Counted from the first letter of the stretch, positions 1-8,969 are shown. The stretch is 64,000 bases of DNA from Candidatus Flavonifractor merdavium (GCA_019119335.1 DWXF01000022.1:21841-85840), one strand, 5' to 3'. The notes: generated by a model from the sequence alone, not told the origin. Translations and numbers: made by a program.

Positions 1-2
1 AG

Positions 3-428
3 ACCGTCATGCCTCAGCTGGACGTGCTCTACATGACCCGCATCCAGCGGGAGCGGTTTGTGGACCCGCTGGAGTATGAGCGGTGCAAGGGCGTGTATGT
101 CCTCAACCGGCGGAAGCTGGACCGGGCCCGGAAGGACCTGCTGGTGATGCATCCCCTGCCCCGTGTGGACGAAATCGCCATCGACGTGGACGACGACCCC
201 CGGGCGGTGTACTTTGACCAGGCACGGTACGGCATGTTCGCCCGGATGGCCCTGCTAACCGACCTGGCCAACCAGGACCGGAAAAAGGCCGAGCCCGTGG
301 AGATCGGCACAACCCCCGTGTGCTCCAACCCCAACTGCATCACCCAGACCGAGCACTATCTGCCCCCTTTGGTGAAGCAGAACGGCGGTGTGGACTGCTG
401 CGCCTACTGCGACGCCCAGCTGCGGTAA
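3..428 (+). CDS. pyrB: Aspartate carbamoyltransferase catalytic chain, C-terminal part, with PyrI-like zinc tail (5' partial)
   Basis: The gene starts before the window; the reading frame is open from base 3. The visible part has the ATCase C-terminal signature HPLPRVDEI and the late YFDQA and RMALL motifs, so the enzyme joins carbamoyl phosphate and aspartate in pyrimidine synthesis. About 15-20 residues after the catalytic fold ends, a cysteine cluster C-x4-C-x20-C-x2-C follows (CSNPNC then CAYC). This matches the zinc domain that ends the separate regulatory chain PyrI. There is no room for PyrI's nucleotide-binding allosteric domain. I infer a catalytic chain with a fused zinc domain. pyrE lies 50 kb away in the window, so this is not one pyr operon. 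Confidence 0.9.
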   Translation, partial: TVMPQLDVLYMTRIQRERFVDPLEYERCKGVYVLNRRKLDRARKDLLVMHPLPRVDEIAIDVDDDPRAVYFDQARYGMFARMALLTDLANQDRKKAEPVEIGTTPVCSNPNCITQTEHYLPPLVKQNGGVDCCAYCDAQLR

Positions 429-449
429 AAAGAGAACAATGGAAACGAG

Positions 450-490
450 ATGCGGGACGGCCTGTGAGCCGTCCCGCATTGTGCTTTTTA
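450..490 (+). terminator. Intrinsic terminator after pyrB
   Basis: A perfect 12-bp stem (ATGCGGGACGGC at 450-461 with its complement at 468-479) has a 6-base loop. It is followed by TTGTGC and a run of five T. It separates pyrB from the sigma-factor gene. Confidence 0.85.
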
Positions 491-578
491 AAAAAGTTTT
501 GGGCCACCTGCGACCTGCTGCCGGTTTTGTCGCTCTATATAGGCAGAAGGGCCTTTCAAAAGCAGGGAGGGAGAAATC

Positions 579-1127
579 ATGACGGACCAGGAACTCATCC
601 GGCTCTATCAGGCCAGAGATCCCCGGGCGGTAGAGGAGACCAGGACCAAATACGGCGCCTACTGTGGGACCATCGCCCGCCGTCTGCTGACAGATGAGCG
701 GGATGTAGAGGAATGTCTCAGCGACTGCGCCATGGCAGTGTGGAACGCCATCCCGCCCGCCTGCCCGGAGCATTTCAAGGGCTGGCTGGGGGCTGTGGTC
801 CGCCACCGGGCGCTGGCCATTGGCAGGGCCAACGGCCGCCGGCCGCCCACGGTGGAGGAGAGCGCCCTGGAGCTGGCCGCCTGCCTGGCGGAGGGGAACG
901 TTCCCCACAGGCAGCTGGAGGCCAGGGAGTTGGGAGAGGCTCTCTCCCGCTTTCTCTCCCAGCAGAAGCCGGAGGTGTGCACGGCCTTTTTGCGGCGGTA
1001 CTGGTATGCCGAAAGCCTGGAGGAGGTGGCCGCCTATATGGGCTGGGGCCTGTCCCGGACCAAGAGCGTGCTCTTCCGGACCAGAAAGCGGCTGGGAATC
1101 TATTTGAAACAGGAGGGATATTTATGA
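579..1127 (+). CDS. RNA polymerase sigma factor, sigma-70/ECF family
   Basis: A 182-residue protein of ECF sigma size. Region 2 is recognisable near residues 20-75 (the DERDVEECLSD stretch and the WNAIPP helix). Region 4, near residues 115-175, contains a helix-turn-helix (SLEEVAAYMGWGLSRTKSVLFR). A good ribosome site (GGGAGGGAG) precedes the ATG. The stop overlaps the next start as ATGA, so it is translationally coupled to a single-pass membrane protein, the usual layout of an ECF sigma with its membrane anti-sigma. No convincing promoter is visible between the upstream terminator and this gene. The inducing signal cannot be read from the sequence. Confidence 0.85.
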   Translation: MTDQELIRLYQARDPRAVEETRTKYGAYCGTIARRLLTDERDVEECLSDCAMAVWNAIPPACPEHFKGWLGAVVRHRALAIGRANGRRPPTVEESALELAACLAEGNVPHRQLEARELGEALSRFLSQQKPEVCTAFLRRYWYAESLEEVAAYMGWGLSRTKSVLFRTRKRLGIYLKQEGYL

Positions 1128-1942
1128 AGCAGCAGGAGCGGCTTCAGGAGGCGCTGGGGTATGTAGACCCGGCCCTGGTGGAGGCGGCGGACTGTCCCCG
1201 CCGGAGACGGCCCCTCAGGCTGGGGCGGCTGGCGCTGGCGGCGGCCTGCCTGTGTGCGGCGCTGCTGGGCACGGTGTGGGCGGCGGGCCTGACAGGCGGA
1301 TTCCGACTGGTGGAGTTTTTTGAAGGCCTGAGTGTTGCGCATGGGGAAGAGACCGTCTACGACGGTTACACCCTCTGGGGTGGGGTGTCCTTTACCGCGC
1401 TGGAGGATTTGCCTCGGGAGGTCTTGGATACAGCCAAAGCCCACCCCGCCTCCACGGTGGCGGTGGATGTACACAGCTGGAGCGGGGCAGAGGAGTACTT
1501 CGCCCTGGACTTACCGGAAAACGAGTATTTGAATGAGCTGATTCCCTCCGGTTTCCGGAGCGAGTTGAGCAGCGATCAGGCGGGCCCCACGCTGCTGGAG
1601 TGTCGGGCCAGCTATCGCAGCCGTCAAACGCCCGGCCTGCGGCTGAAGGTGAGGATGATGGCCTATACCGAGCGGATGTACCGGCCCGATGACGAGCTGT
1701 CCATCAGCTCCCTGTTTCCCGAGGGCACCGAGTTTACCACCCAGGCGTATACCGCCGCCAGTGGTCTGGAGGCCCTGGTGACCACCGTGGAGCTGCCCCC
1801 AGACGACCCCCGGGGCAGCCGGATGGTGCGGGCCGACTTTGCCCTGAACGGCGTGTGGTACCAGGTGGAGGCCAGCAGCCGGACCGAGCCGGCCCAGGCC
1901 CTGGAGGCTGTGAAGGCTGTTCTGGACGGTTTTGAACGTTAA
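1124..1942 (+). CDS. Single-pass membrane protein, probable anti-sigma factor
   Basis: A 272-residue protein starting at the ATG that overlaps the sigma gene's stop; the open frame extends further upstream, but this start has the AGGAGG ribosome site. A short basic cytoplasmic part (residues 1-32) precedes one hydrophobic segment (about 33-53), then an extracytoplasmic domain of about 215 residues with no motif I recognise. This topology and the coupling to an ECF sigma suggest a cognate anti-sigma or sensor protein. The N-terminal part is short for a classical anti-sigma domain and has no zinc-binding HxxxCxxC motif, so the role rests on context. Confidence 0.6.
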   Translation: MKQQERLQEALGYVDPALVEAADCPRRRRPLRLGRLALAAACLCAALLGTVWAAGLTGGFRLVEFFEGLSVAHGEETVYDGYTLWGGVSFTALEDLPREVLDTAKAHPASTVAVDVHSWSGAEEYFALDLPENEYLNELIPSGFRSELSSDQAGPTLLECRASYRSRQTPGLRLKVRMMAYTERMYRPDDELSISSLFPEGTEFTTQAYTAASGLEALVTTVELPPDDPRGSRMVRADFALNGVWYQVEASSRTEPAQALEAVKAVLDGFER

Positions 1943-1963
1943 GAGAGGAAAAACGGGGTATCC

Positions 1964-1992
1964 TTGACAGAACGTGAAAAAGCGGATATAAT
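1964..1992 (+). promoter_or_regulatory. Sigma-A promoter of the valS leader
   Basis: TTGACA (1964-1969) and TATAAT (1987-1992) are separated by exactly 17 bases. Transcription should begin near 1999, directly in front of the T-box leader. Confidence 0.9.
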
Positions 1993-1997
1993 AACAT

Positions 1998-2241
1998 TCT
2001 GAAAAAGACGCAGATGGGAAGGAGTACCCCCACGGAAGGTGCAGAGAGGAGCCGGTCTGGTGCAAGGCTCTCCGGCGGTGGGGGGAAGGTCGTCCCGGAG
2101 TCCCGTTTCCGAATGCGAGTAAGAGGCGGCGGAATCCTCCCGTTACAGAGGCAATGAGTGTCCCGCAAGGGAAATTCAGGTGGTACCGCGGACTTTACCG
2201 GTTCGCCCTGAGCAAAGGCTTGGGGCGGACCGTTTTGTTTT
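1998..2241 (+). promoter_or_regulatory. T-box leader of valS (tRNA-Val sensing)
   Basis: The leader contains the near-invariant T-box sequence AGGTGGTACCGCGG at 2178-2191, which pairs with the uncharged tRNA end. A distal stem carries CTGGTGCAAGG (about 2057-2067). Two overlapping candidate valine specifier codons, GTC, lie at 2089-2091 and 2092-2094. A terminator stem (2199-2213 with 2218-2232) followed by TTTTGTTTT ends it. Uncharged tRNA-Val should favour the antiterminator and so valS expression. The exact specifier position is inferred from the downstream gene. Confidence 0.93.
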
Positions 2242-2263
2242 GCCCCGAAAAGGAGTGTATCAG

Positions 2264-4897
2264 ATGAAGAAAGAACTGCCCAAGGTCTATGAGCCCCAGG
2301 AGGTGGAGGGCCGGATCTATGAGATGTGGGAGCACAACGGCTGCTTTGAGGGCCGCCGTGATCCCGACAAAAAGCCCTTTACTATCGTCATGCCGCCCCC
2401 CAACGTCACCGGCCAGCTCCACATGGGCCACGCCATGGACTGCACCCTTCAGGACATCCTGACCCGGTTCAAGCGGATGCAGGGCTATGCCGCTCTGTGG
2501 GTGCCCGGCACCGACCATGCCGGTATCGCTACCCAGATCAAGGTGGAGGAGGAGCTGCGCACCAAAGAGGGCCTGTCCCGCTATGACCTGGGCCGGGAGA
2601 AGTTCCTGGAGCGGGTGTGGGACTGGAAGCATAAGTACGGCAACCGCATTGTGGAGCAGCAGAAGAAGCTGGGTTCCTCCTGCGACTGGTCCCGCTCCCG
2701 GTTCACCATGGACGAGGGCCTCAGCCGCGCTGTCCGTCACGTGTTTGTCTCCCTGTACAAGAAGGGACTGATCTATAAGGGCTCCCGCATCATTAACTGG
2801 TGCCCCAACTGCGTCACTGCCCTCAGCGACGCCGAGGTGGAGTATCAGGACAAGCCGGGCAGCTTCTGGCACATCCGCTATCCCATCCAGGGGGAGGAGG
2901 GCCGGTATGTCATCGTGGCCACCACCAGGCCGGAGACCATGTTGGGCGACACCGGCGTGGCCGTCAACCCCAACGACGAGCGGTACAAGGACATTGTGGG
3001 CAAGAAGTGCATTCTGCCCCTGGTAGGCCGGGAGATGCCCATTGTGGCCGACGACTATGTGGACATGGAGTTCGGCACCGGCTGCGTGAAGATGACCCCC
3101 GCCCACGACCCCAACGACTTTGAGGTGGGTCTGCGGCAGAACCTGGAGACCATCCGGGTGCTGGACGACAACGGCAAGGTGGTGGAGGGCTACGGCCGCT
3201 ACTCCGGCATGGACCGCTACGAGGCCCGGAAGGCCATCGTGGCCGACCTGGAGGAGCAGGGGTATCTGGTGAAGGTGGAGCCCCACCAGCACAACGTGGG
3301 CACCTGCTACCGCTGCCACAACGACGTGGAGCCCCTGATCTCCGCCCAGTGGTTCGTGAAGATGGGCCCTCTGGCCGAGGAGGCCCTGCGGGTGGTGAAC
3401 GAGGGGGAGGTCAAGTTTGTCCCCGACCGGTTCTCCAAGATCTACACCAACTGGATGGAGAACGTCCATGACTGGTGCATCTCCCGCCAGCTGTGGTGGG
3501 GCCACCAGATTCCCGCCTGGACCTGCCAGGAGTGCGGCCACATTACCGTGTCCGAGACCGACCCCACCGAGTGCGAGCACTGCCACTCCAAGCACATCAA
3601 GCAGGAGGAGGACGTGCTGGACACCTGGTTCTCCTCCGCTCTGTGGCCCTTCTCCACCCTGGGCTGGCCGGAGGAAACCGAGGATCTGAAGTATTTCTAC
3701 CCCACCGATGTGCTGGTCACCGGCTATGACATCATCTTCTTCTGGGTGGCCCGGATGATCTTCTCCGGCTGCGAGCACACCGGCAAGCCCCCCTTCCACA
3801 CCGTGTTCATCCACGGCCTGGTGCGGGACGACAAGGGCAGAAAGATGTCCAAGAGCCTGGGCAACGGCATCGACCCGCTGGAGATGGCCAATCAGTACGG
3901 CGCCGACGCCCTGCGGTTCAACCTGGTCACCGGCAACTCCCCCGGAAACGACATGCGCTTCTACACCGAGCGGTGCGAGGCCATGCGCAACTTTGCCAAC
4001 AAGATCTGGAACGCCAGCCGCTTCCTGATGATGAATCTCACCATCGACAAGTGTGAGCTGCCGGACAAGCTGGAGCTGGAGGACAAGTGGATCCTGTCCA
4101 AGCTGAACAGCGTCATCCCCGAGATCACCGAGAACATGGAGCGGTACGAGCTGGGCGTGGCGGCCCAGAAGGTGTACGACTTCATCTGGGACTCCTACTG
4201 CGACTGGTATATCGAGCTGACCAAGACCCGCCTCCAGGGGGAGGACGAGGACTCCAAGGTGCGGGCCCAGCAGGTGCTGTGCTATGTGCTCACCCAGATT
4301 CTCAAGCTGCTGCACCCCTTCATGCCCTTTATTACCGAGGAAATCTGGCAGGCCCTGCCCCATGAGGGCGACTACCTGATGCTCCAACAGTGGCCGGAGC
4401 ACCACGCCACCCTGGACTTCCCCGAGGAGGAGAAGGCCATGGAGCTGATCATGGACGCCATCCGGGCCATCCGGGCCAGAAGGGCGGAGATGAACGTGCC
4501 TCCCTCCAAGAAGGCCCAGTTGACCGTCTCCACCCTGGAGCAGGCGGTGTTCCACCAGGGCATTCCCTTCCTGAAGCGTCTGGCTTACGCCAGCGACGTG
4601 CAGGTGGTGGAGGCCACCCGGGAGATGGATACCCAGGGCATGGTCACCGTCACCACCCACGCCGCCCGGCTGTACCTGCCCCTGGCGGAGCTGGTGGATC
4701 TGGAGAAGGAGAAGGCCCGTATTGCCAAGGAGCTGGACAAGAACCGCAAGGAGCTGGACAAGCTGGAGACCAAGCTGAATAACCCCGGCTTTGTGAATAA
4801 GGCCCCCGCCCAGGTGGTGGAGGCCGAGCGGGAGCGGGCGGACAAGCTGCGGGCTTTGCTGGTGAAACTGGAAGAATCCGCCAAAACTCTGGGCTGA
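2264..4897 (+). CDS. valS: Valine--tRNA ligase
   Basis: An 877-residue class I aminoacyl-tRNA synthetase that charges tRNA-Val. The HIGH-type motif appears as HMGH in the [13 protein letters not shown] context near residue 45, and KMSKS near residue 530 ([10 protein letters not shown]). The large CP1 editing domain lies between them, and the last ~70 residues form the basic coiled-coil tRNA arm typical of ValRS. An in-frame GTG at 2180 lies inside the T-box and is not a plausible start. The ATG at 2264 has AAGGAG upstream and lies just after the leader terminator. Confidence 0.97.
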   Translation: MKKELPKVYEPQEVEGRIYEMWEHNGCFEGRRDPDKKPFTIVMPPPNVTGQLHMGHAMDCTLQDILTRFKRMQGYAALWVPGTDHAGIATQIKVEEELRTKEGLSRYDLGREKFLERVWDWKHKYGNRIVEQQKKLGSSCDWSRSRFTMDEGLSRAVRHVFVSLYKKGLIYKGSRIINWCPNCVTALSDAEVEYQDKPGSFWHIRYPIQGEEGRYVIVATTRPETMLGDTGVAVNPNDERYKDIVGKKCILPLVGREMPIVADDYVDMEFGTGCVKMTPAHDPNDFEVGLRQNLETIRVLDDNGKVVEGYGRYSGMDRYEARKAIVADLEEQGYLVKVEPHQHNVGTCYRCHNDVEPLISAQWFVKMGPLAEEALRVVNEGEVKFVPDRFSKIYTNWMENVHDWCISRQLWWGHQIPAWTCQECGHITVSETDPTECEHCHSKHIKQEEDVLDTWFSSALWPFSTLGWPEETEDLKYFYPTDVLVTGYDIIFFWVARMIFSGCEHTGKPPFHTVFIHGLVRDDKGRKMSKSLGNGIDPLEMANQYGADALRFNLVTGNSPGNDMRFYTERCEAMRNFANKIWNASRFLMMNLTIDKCELPDKLELEDKWILSKLNSVIPEITENMERYELGVAAQKVYDFIWDSYCDWYIELTKTRLQGEDEDSKVRAQQVLCYVLTQILKLLHPFMPFITEEIWQALPHEGDYLMLQQWPEHHATLDFPEEEKAMELIMDAIRAIRARRAEMNVPPSKKAQLTVSTLEQAVFHQGIPFLKRLAYASDVQVVEATREMDTQGMVTVTTHAARLYLPLAELVDLEKEKARIAKELDKNRKELDKLETKLNNPGFVNKAPAQVVEAERERADKLRALLVKLEESAKTLG

Positions 4898-4918
4898 TAA
4901 ACAGGCGAAAAACGGCGA

Positions 4919-4952
4919 AACGCCGCCATCGAATGTGTATGGCGGCGTTTTC
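4919..4952 (+). terminator. Intrinsic terminator after valS
   Basis: An 11-bp perfect stem (AACGCCGCCAT at 4919-4929, complement at 4939-4949) with a 9-base loop, ending in TTTTCGTG. Confidence 0.85.
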
Positions 4953-4988
4953 GTGTCCATATTGTCACTCTTTGTAACACGGTAGTGG

Positions 4989-5017
4989 TTGTACTTTTGT
5001 CGGTATTCCGGTAAAAT
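4989..5017 (+). promoter_or_regulatory. Promoter of the lipoprotein gene
   Basis: TTGTAC (4989-4994), a 17-base spacer and TAAAAT (5012-5017) lie about 45 bases before the lipoprotein start. Confidence 0.65.
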
Positions 5018-5061
5018 ACTAAAAAATCCTGCGTGACGATCAGGAAAGGAGGCTGGGCTCA

Positions 5062-5811
5062 ATGAAGAAATGGATTCCGCTGCTGGCGCTGCTTCTGCTG
5101 CTGGCGGGCTGCACCAGCTCCTGCGGGGAGACGGAGGCCAAAGAGCCCGTCCAGCCGGAGGAGAGTCCCGGCGCCCAGGTGAGCGCGCAGCCCACCGCCA
5201 GCGCCACGCCCTCCGCTGCTCCCACAGTTACGCCCAAGCCCACCCCCACGCCCATAGAGACGGAGGAGGTTGTCAGACCCTCTCCCGACCCGGTTCCCAC
5301 ATCCTCCCCGACGCCCACGGCCACGGCTGCTCCCGGGCCCACGGACGAGGAGGTGCTGGCGGTCTACCGGGAGGCCCAGGAGGCCTATTCCTGGTTCCAC
5401 CTGGCCCCCATGCCCTTTGATCCGGAGGACAGCCGGGAGGTGGACGGCGTGGTGTATTACCGGGTGGACTACCCTGGAATTGACAGCCTGTCCGCGCTGC
5501 GGGGATATCTGAAGGGCCTCTTTTCCGACGCCATTGTGGAAAATCTGCTGCCCTATGACGGGGTGCAGTATCTGGACATCGACGGCGTGCTCTGCGTCCA
5601 GGACGGAGGCCGGGGCGACGACATCTACCGGGGTGCGGAATACACTCAGGTCATGCGGGGCGACAATCCCAACCGCCTGGTGGTGCGGGCCACGGTAGAG
5701 GTGGTGGATCCGGAGCAGAACGGCGCGGTGACCGGGAGCGTAACCTATGAGTTTCCCTACGAAAAAGTGGGAGAGCAGTGGATTTTCACCGATTTTTCCC
5801 TGGTGCGTTGA
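5062..5811 (+). CDS. Secreted lipoprotein, possibly IseA/YoeB-like
   Basis: A 249-residue protein with a lipoprotein signal (LLLAGC, lipidated Cys at residue 17). A Pro/Thr/Ser-rich spacer runs over about residues 25-95, probably crossing the cell wall, followed by a C-terminal domain (about 97-249). That domain has the pattern AQEAYSWF ... SLSALRGYLKGLFS ... YLDIDGVLCV. This resembles the IseA family, which inhibits cell-wall DL-endopeptidases in Bacillus; I judge this by pattern only. It is a single gene between two terminators, with AAAGGAGG before the ATG. If the family call is right, it would act on peptidoglycan turnover outside the cell. Confidence 0.65.
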   Translation: MKKWIPLLALLLLLAGCTSSCGETEAKEPVQPEESPGAQVSAQPTASATPSAAPTVTPKPTPTPIETEEVVRPSPDPVPTSSPTPTATAAPGPTDEEVLAVYREAQEAYSWFHLAPMPFDPEDSREVDGVVYYRVDYPGIDSLSALRGYLKGLFSDAIVENLLPYDGVQYLDIDGVLCVQDGGRGDDIYRGAEYTQVMRGDNPNRLVVRATVEVVDPEQNGAVTGSVTYEFPYEKVGEQWIFTDFSLVR

Positions 5812-5815
5812 TTGC

Positions 5816-5844
5816 TTCGACAGAATCGGCGGAAGGCATATGAT
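5816..5844 (+). promoter_or_regulatory. Weak candidate promoter upstream of the spoIIA hairpin
   Basis: TTCGAC and TATGAT are separated by 17 bases. It is the only sigma-A-like pair I see before spoIIAA. No clear sigma-H promoter (AGGA...GAAT) is visible. Confidence 0.25.
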
Positions 5845-5847
5845 AGT

Positions 5848-5886
5848 ATCGCGGTATACCATTATCTGGTATGCCGCGATTTTTTT
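5848..5886 (+). terminator. Terminator or attenuator directly before spoIIAA
   Basis: A 13-bp stem (5848-5860 with 5868-5880, one wobble pair) is followed by seven T. Only about 18 bases separate the T tract from the spoIIAA start. It may end the lipoprotein transcript, or attenuate the spoIIA transcript if its promoter lies upstream. Confidence 0.8.
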
Positions 5887-5904
5887 GCACAGGAGGGACA
5901 AGCC

Positions 5905-6210
5905 ATGGCAATGAACTGCAGGGCGGAGCACCGTACCCTGTATGCCGCCATTGACGGAGAGGTGGATCACCACAGAGCCAGGGAGCTGCTGGCAGAGCTG
6001 GACCGGCAGCTGGACCTGGAGCTGCCCCGCAGCGTGACGCTGGATCTGGGCGGGGTCAGCTTTATGGACAGCTCCGGCATTGCCATCCTGCTCCGGGCCC
6101 GCCAGCGGGTGAGCGCCCTGGGAGGCGCGCTGCGGGTGGTCCATGTGCCGGAGCAGGCGGCCAAAGTGCTGCGGGCGGCCGGCGTGGACAAGCTGATGGA
6201 TTTGGAATAA
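5905..6210 (+). CDS. spoIIAA: Anti-sigma F factor antagonist SpoIIAA
   Basis: A 101-residue STAS-domain protein. The phosphorylation motif MDSSGIA (residues 54-60) contains the serine that SpoIIAB phosphorylates. Dephosphorylated SpoIIAA binds SpoIIAB and frees sigma F in the forespore. The ATG at 5905 has AGGAGG ten bases upstream; the longer open frame from 5812 would run through the terminator hairpin. It is first in a three-gene operon with spoIIAB (15-base gap) and sigF. Confidence 0.96.
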   Translation: MAMNCRAEHRTLYAAIDGEVDHHRARELLAELDRQLDLELPRSVTLDLGGVSFMDSSGIAILLRARQRVSALGGALRVVHVPEQAAKVLRAAGVDKLMDLE

Positions 6211-6225
6211 GGGGGAAGATACATA

Positions 6226-6669
6226 ATGAAACCGATCAACGAAGCCGTGGTGAGCTTTCTCAGCCGGTCGGCCAACGAGGGCTTTGCCCGCACCACCGCG
6301 GCCTGCTTTGCCGCCCAGCTGGACCCCACCCTGGATGAGGTGAACGACATCCGCACGGCGGTGAGCGAGGCGGTGACCAACTGCATCGTCCACGCCTACC
6401 CGGACACCCTGGGGCTGGTGACCATGCGTCTGCGGCTGTTTGCCGACAACACTCTGGAGGTTCAGGTGAAGGACAGGGGGGTGGGCATCCCGGATGTGGA
6501 CCAGGCCCGCCAGCCCATGTATACCACCGGCGGCGCCGAGCGCAGCGGTATGGGCTTTACGATTATGGAGAGTTTTATGGACAAGCTGAAGGTGCGCTCC
6601 GTTCCCGGCAAGGGCACCGTGGTAACCATGCGCCGGCGGATCGCCCGCCGGGCGGGGGCCGCGGGGTGA
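6226..6669 (+). CDS. spoIIAB: Anti-sigma F factor, serine kinase SpoIIAB
   Basis: A 147-residue GHKL ATPase. The N box (SEAVTNCIVHAY, with Glu48 and Asn52) and the G1 box (DRGVGIPD, about 83-90) are intact, as is the Gly-rich SGMGF region. It holds sigma F inactive with ATP and phosphorylates SpoIIAA. Its stop overlaps the sigF start as GTGA, consistent with the equal dosage needed in this partner switch. Confidence 0.96.
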   Translation: MKPINEAVVSFLSRSANEGFARTTAACFAAQLDPTLDEVNDIRTAVSEAVTNCIVHAYPDTLGLVTMRLRLFADNTLEVQVKDRGVGIPDVDQARQPMYTTGGAERSGMGFTIMESFMDKLKVRSVPGKGTVVTMRRRIARRAGAAG

Positions 6670-7376
6670 AGGTAGCCGACACCCCGGAGCTGTTGGAGGA
6701 GGCCCGCCGGGGGGATAACGAGGCCTGCACCCGGCTCATTGAGGAGAACGGCGGACTGATCTGGTCCATTGTCAAACGCTACTACGGCCGGGGGGTGGAG
6801 CCGGAGGACCTGTATCAGCTGGGCTGTCTGGGATTTCTCAAGGCGGTGCGGGGGTTTGACCCCGCATTTGGCTGCCAGTTTTCCACCTACGCCGTGCCCA
6901 AGATCGCCGGGGAGATCCGGCGCTTCCTCCGGGACGACGGGGCGGTGAAGGTGAGCCGTGGGCTGAAGGAGCGGGCGGGGAGCATCCGGGCGGCCCGGGA
7001 GAAGCTGTCCGCCCGGCTGGGCAGGGAGCCCACCCTGTCCGAGTTGGGGGCGGAGACCGGCCTGGAGCCGGAGGAGATCGCCGCCGCCGAGGAGGCCAAT
7101 CTGCCGGTGGCCTCCCTCCAGATGGAGACCGGGGACGGTCTGACCCTGGAGAGCGTGCTGGGTACCGAGGGCATGGAGGAGGGCATCGTGGAGCGGGAGT
7201 CCCTCCGCTCCGCCATCGGCAGTCTGCCCGAGCGGGAGCGGCGGGTGGTTCTGCTGCGCTACTACCGGGGCATGACTCAGGAACAGACCGCCCGACTGCT
7301 GGGGGTCAGCCAGGTCCAGGTCTCCCGCATTGAGCGGCGCACCATGGAGCGGCTGCGCCGCAAGCTGGAGGAGTGA
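6666..7376 (+). CDS. sigF: RNA polymerase sigma factor SigF (SpoIIAC)
   Basis: A 236-residue forespore sigma factor starting at GTG, which overlaps the spoIIAB stop. Region 2 includes the PEDLYQLGCLGFLKAV core and the FSTYAVPKIAGEIRRFLRDDG stretch characteristic of the sigma F/G group. Region 3 follows, and a region 4 helix-turn-helix (TQEQTARLLGVSQVQVSRIE) lies near the C-terminus. It is the third gene of the spoIIA operon and is followed by a strong terminator. It marks the organism as having an endospore programme. Confidence 0.96.
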   Translation: MKVADTPELLEEARRGDNEACTRLIEENGGLIWSIVKRYYGRGVEPEDLYQLGCLGFLKAVRGFDPAFGCQFSTYAVPKIAGEIRRFLRDDGAVKVSRGLKERAGSIRAAREKLSARLGREPTLSELGAETGLEPEEIAAAEEANLPVASLQMETGDGLTLESVLGTEGMEEGIVERESLRSAIGSLPERERRVVLLRYYRGMTQEQTARLLGVSQVQVSRIERRTMERLRRKLEE

Positions 7377-7377
7377 A

Positions 7378-7415
7378 GGGAGGGGGCGAGCGTCGGCTCG
7401 CCCCCTCCCCCTTTT
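7378..7415 (+). terminator. Terminator of the spoIIA operon
   Basis: A 14-bp GC-rich stem (7378-7391 with 7396-7409) with a GTCG loop, followed by CCTTTT. Confidence 0.85.
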
Positions 7416-7427
7416 GTAGAAAGTGAT

Positions 7428-7440
7428 GGTTGAATCAACC
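7428..7440. other. 13-base palindrome GGTTGAATCAACC
   Basis: A perfect dyad around a central A, lying between the spoIIA terminator and the glycosyltransferase gene. It could be an operator. No firm promoter is seen next to it. Confidence 0.25.
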
Positions 7441-7514
7441 TGGAGAACATGATAAGCTATAAAGGAATGTGTGTACGCTCCGGCAAGAGCGGGAATAAAG
7501 GAAGTGTACGGTGC

Positions 7515-8969
7515 ATGAGAGCGGACAGCCTTTCTGTCTGGCTGGGCAGGGCAATGCTGGCGATTTTCCTGGCGGTGTGCGCCGCGGCGCTTGTTCTGGG
7601 GGTTACCCAGGAGAGAGCCTATACGCAGGCCTTCCTGCTGGCGCTGGTGTGCGTGGCCGCCGCGCTGTGGCTCCTGCGGCCGCTGTGCCGGTTGGCGGCG
7701 GAGCTTGGTACATTGCGGATATGGATTGCCCTGACCGCCCTCTGTCTGGCGGTCAAGGGGGCGTGGGTGCTGCTGGTGCAAGTGCCTATGTCGGGGGATT
7801 ACGCGGTATTCTGGGGGTATGCTCAGTCCCTGGCCCAGTCGGAGACCATTGACGGGGGCCGGTATATGGCCCTGTTTCCCCATATTTTCGGATACGCCTC
7901 CTTTTTAAGCTGGTTTATCCGGGTGCTGGGGCCTTTGCCTCTGCTGGCCCAGACTCTCAATGTGGTCCTGTCGGCGTGCTCCGGCAGCCTGTTGTTTTTG
8001 CTGGGGGAGCGTTGGTGGGGCCTGCCCGCCGGGATCTCTGCCTATCTGTTCTGGATCGCCTGCCCCTCCCAGACCATGTACAACAGCCTGGTACTGTCCG
8101 AGCCGCTGTATACCACCCTGATTTTGCTGTTTCTGCTGCTGGCCACCTGCCTGACCCGGTGGAGCGGCAGGCCCCGTCCCGTGCTGCGGGGCGCGCTGTG
8201 GGGGATAGCTGCGGGGCTGCTGCTGCGGTGGATCAACGGCCTGCGGCCCATTGCCGCCATTCTGCTTATCGCCAGTTTCCTGTGGGTGCTGCTGCTGCGG
8301 AGCGGCAAGCTGAAGGATGGGGGGACGAGACGGCTGTTTCTCCCCTTCCTGGCGGTGATGACGGCGGTGTATCTGGTCACCGGCCCCCTGTGGAACGCCC
8401 ATATCGCCAGGCGGATTGGGGAGGAGCCTTCCACCACGCCCGGATACAGCGTACTGGTGGGCTTCAATCCTGCCTCCGGCGGCCGGTGGAATCAGCAGGA
8501 CAGCGATACCCTGTTCGGATACAGCGACCAGCCCGGCGCCACGGCCCAGCAGGCCCAGGCGGCGGCCATGGAGGACGCCAAAGCCCGTATCACCTCGGGC
8601 CAGGTGGACTTTACCGCCCTGTTTCAGCAGAAAATCCGCACCTTTTTGGGCTCAGACGACACCTGCGTGGGGTACAGCTCCGCCGTTCTGCGGCATACCG
8701 AGCTGTTTTCCAAGGTCTGCAACGGCTTCTATTACGGTATTGTGCTGCTGTCTCTGGCCGGCGCCGTCCAGCTGTGGCGGCGGGGGGCGGGATCGGCGGC
8801 CCTGCTGGCCCCCCTCTATGTGCTGGGCCTGACCTCGGCACAGATGCTGGTGGAGGTGGCGGGCCGATATCATTACTCCCTCATTCCCATGCTGGTGCTG
8901 GTGGCCCAGGCCGGCCTGTGGGATACCGGAACGAGCCAGGCGGCGCGTCCGCGCCGGAAACACCAATGA
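7515..8969 (+). CDS. Multi-pass membrane glycosyltransferase, GT39/PMT-like
   Basis: About 484 residues with roughly a dozen hydrophobic segments. The first extracytoplasmic loop carries an acidic motif (MSGDYAVFWGYA, about residue 95-106), where GT-C enzymes place a metal- or substrate-binding Asp. Such enzymes move a sugar from a polyprenyl-phosphate donor outside the membrane. The genes that follow (GtrB-like and GtrA-like) would make and flip that donor, so the three form one surface-glycosylation module. I chose the ATG at 7515 because GGAAG lies about nine bases upstream. An earlier ATG at 7449 has a ribosome site too close to it. The acceptor is unknown. Confidence 0.75.
   Translation: MRADSLSVWLGRAMLAIFLAVCAAALVLGVTQERAYTQAFLLALVCVAAALWLLRPLCRLAAELGTLRIWIALTALCLAVKGAWVLLVQVPMSGDYAVFWGYAQSLAQSETIDGGRYMALFPHIFGYASFLSWFIRVLGPLPLLAQTLNVVLSACSGSLLFLLGERWWGLPAGISAYLFWIACPSQTMYNSLVLSEPLYTTLILLFLLLATCLTRWSGRPRPVLRGALWGIAAGLLLRWINGLRPIAAILLIASFLWVLLLRSGKLKDGGTRRLFLPFLAVMTAVYLVTGPLWNAHIARRIGEEPSTTPGYSVLVGFNPASGGRWNQQDSDTLFGYSDQPGATAQQAQAAAMEDAKARITSGQVDFTALFQQKIRTFLGSDDTCVGYSSAVLRHTELFSKVCNGFYYGIVLLSLAGAVQLWRRGAGSAALLAPLYVLGLTSAQMLVEVAGRYHYSLIPMLVLVAQAGLWDTGTSQAARPRRKHQ

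Noticed and set aside
2180..2263. An upstream GTG start for valS at 2180
   Set aside because: It lies inside the T-box antiterminator sequence and the frame then crosses the terminator stem.
2195..5062. 955-codon open frame on the minus strand opposite valS
   Set aside because: It is a shadow of the GC-rich valS codons: very rich in His, Gly, Val and Leu, no motifs, no ribosome site, and valS is clearly the gene.
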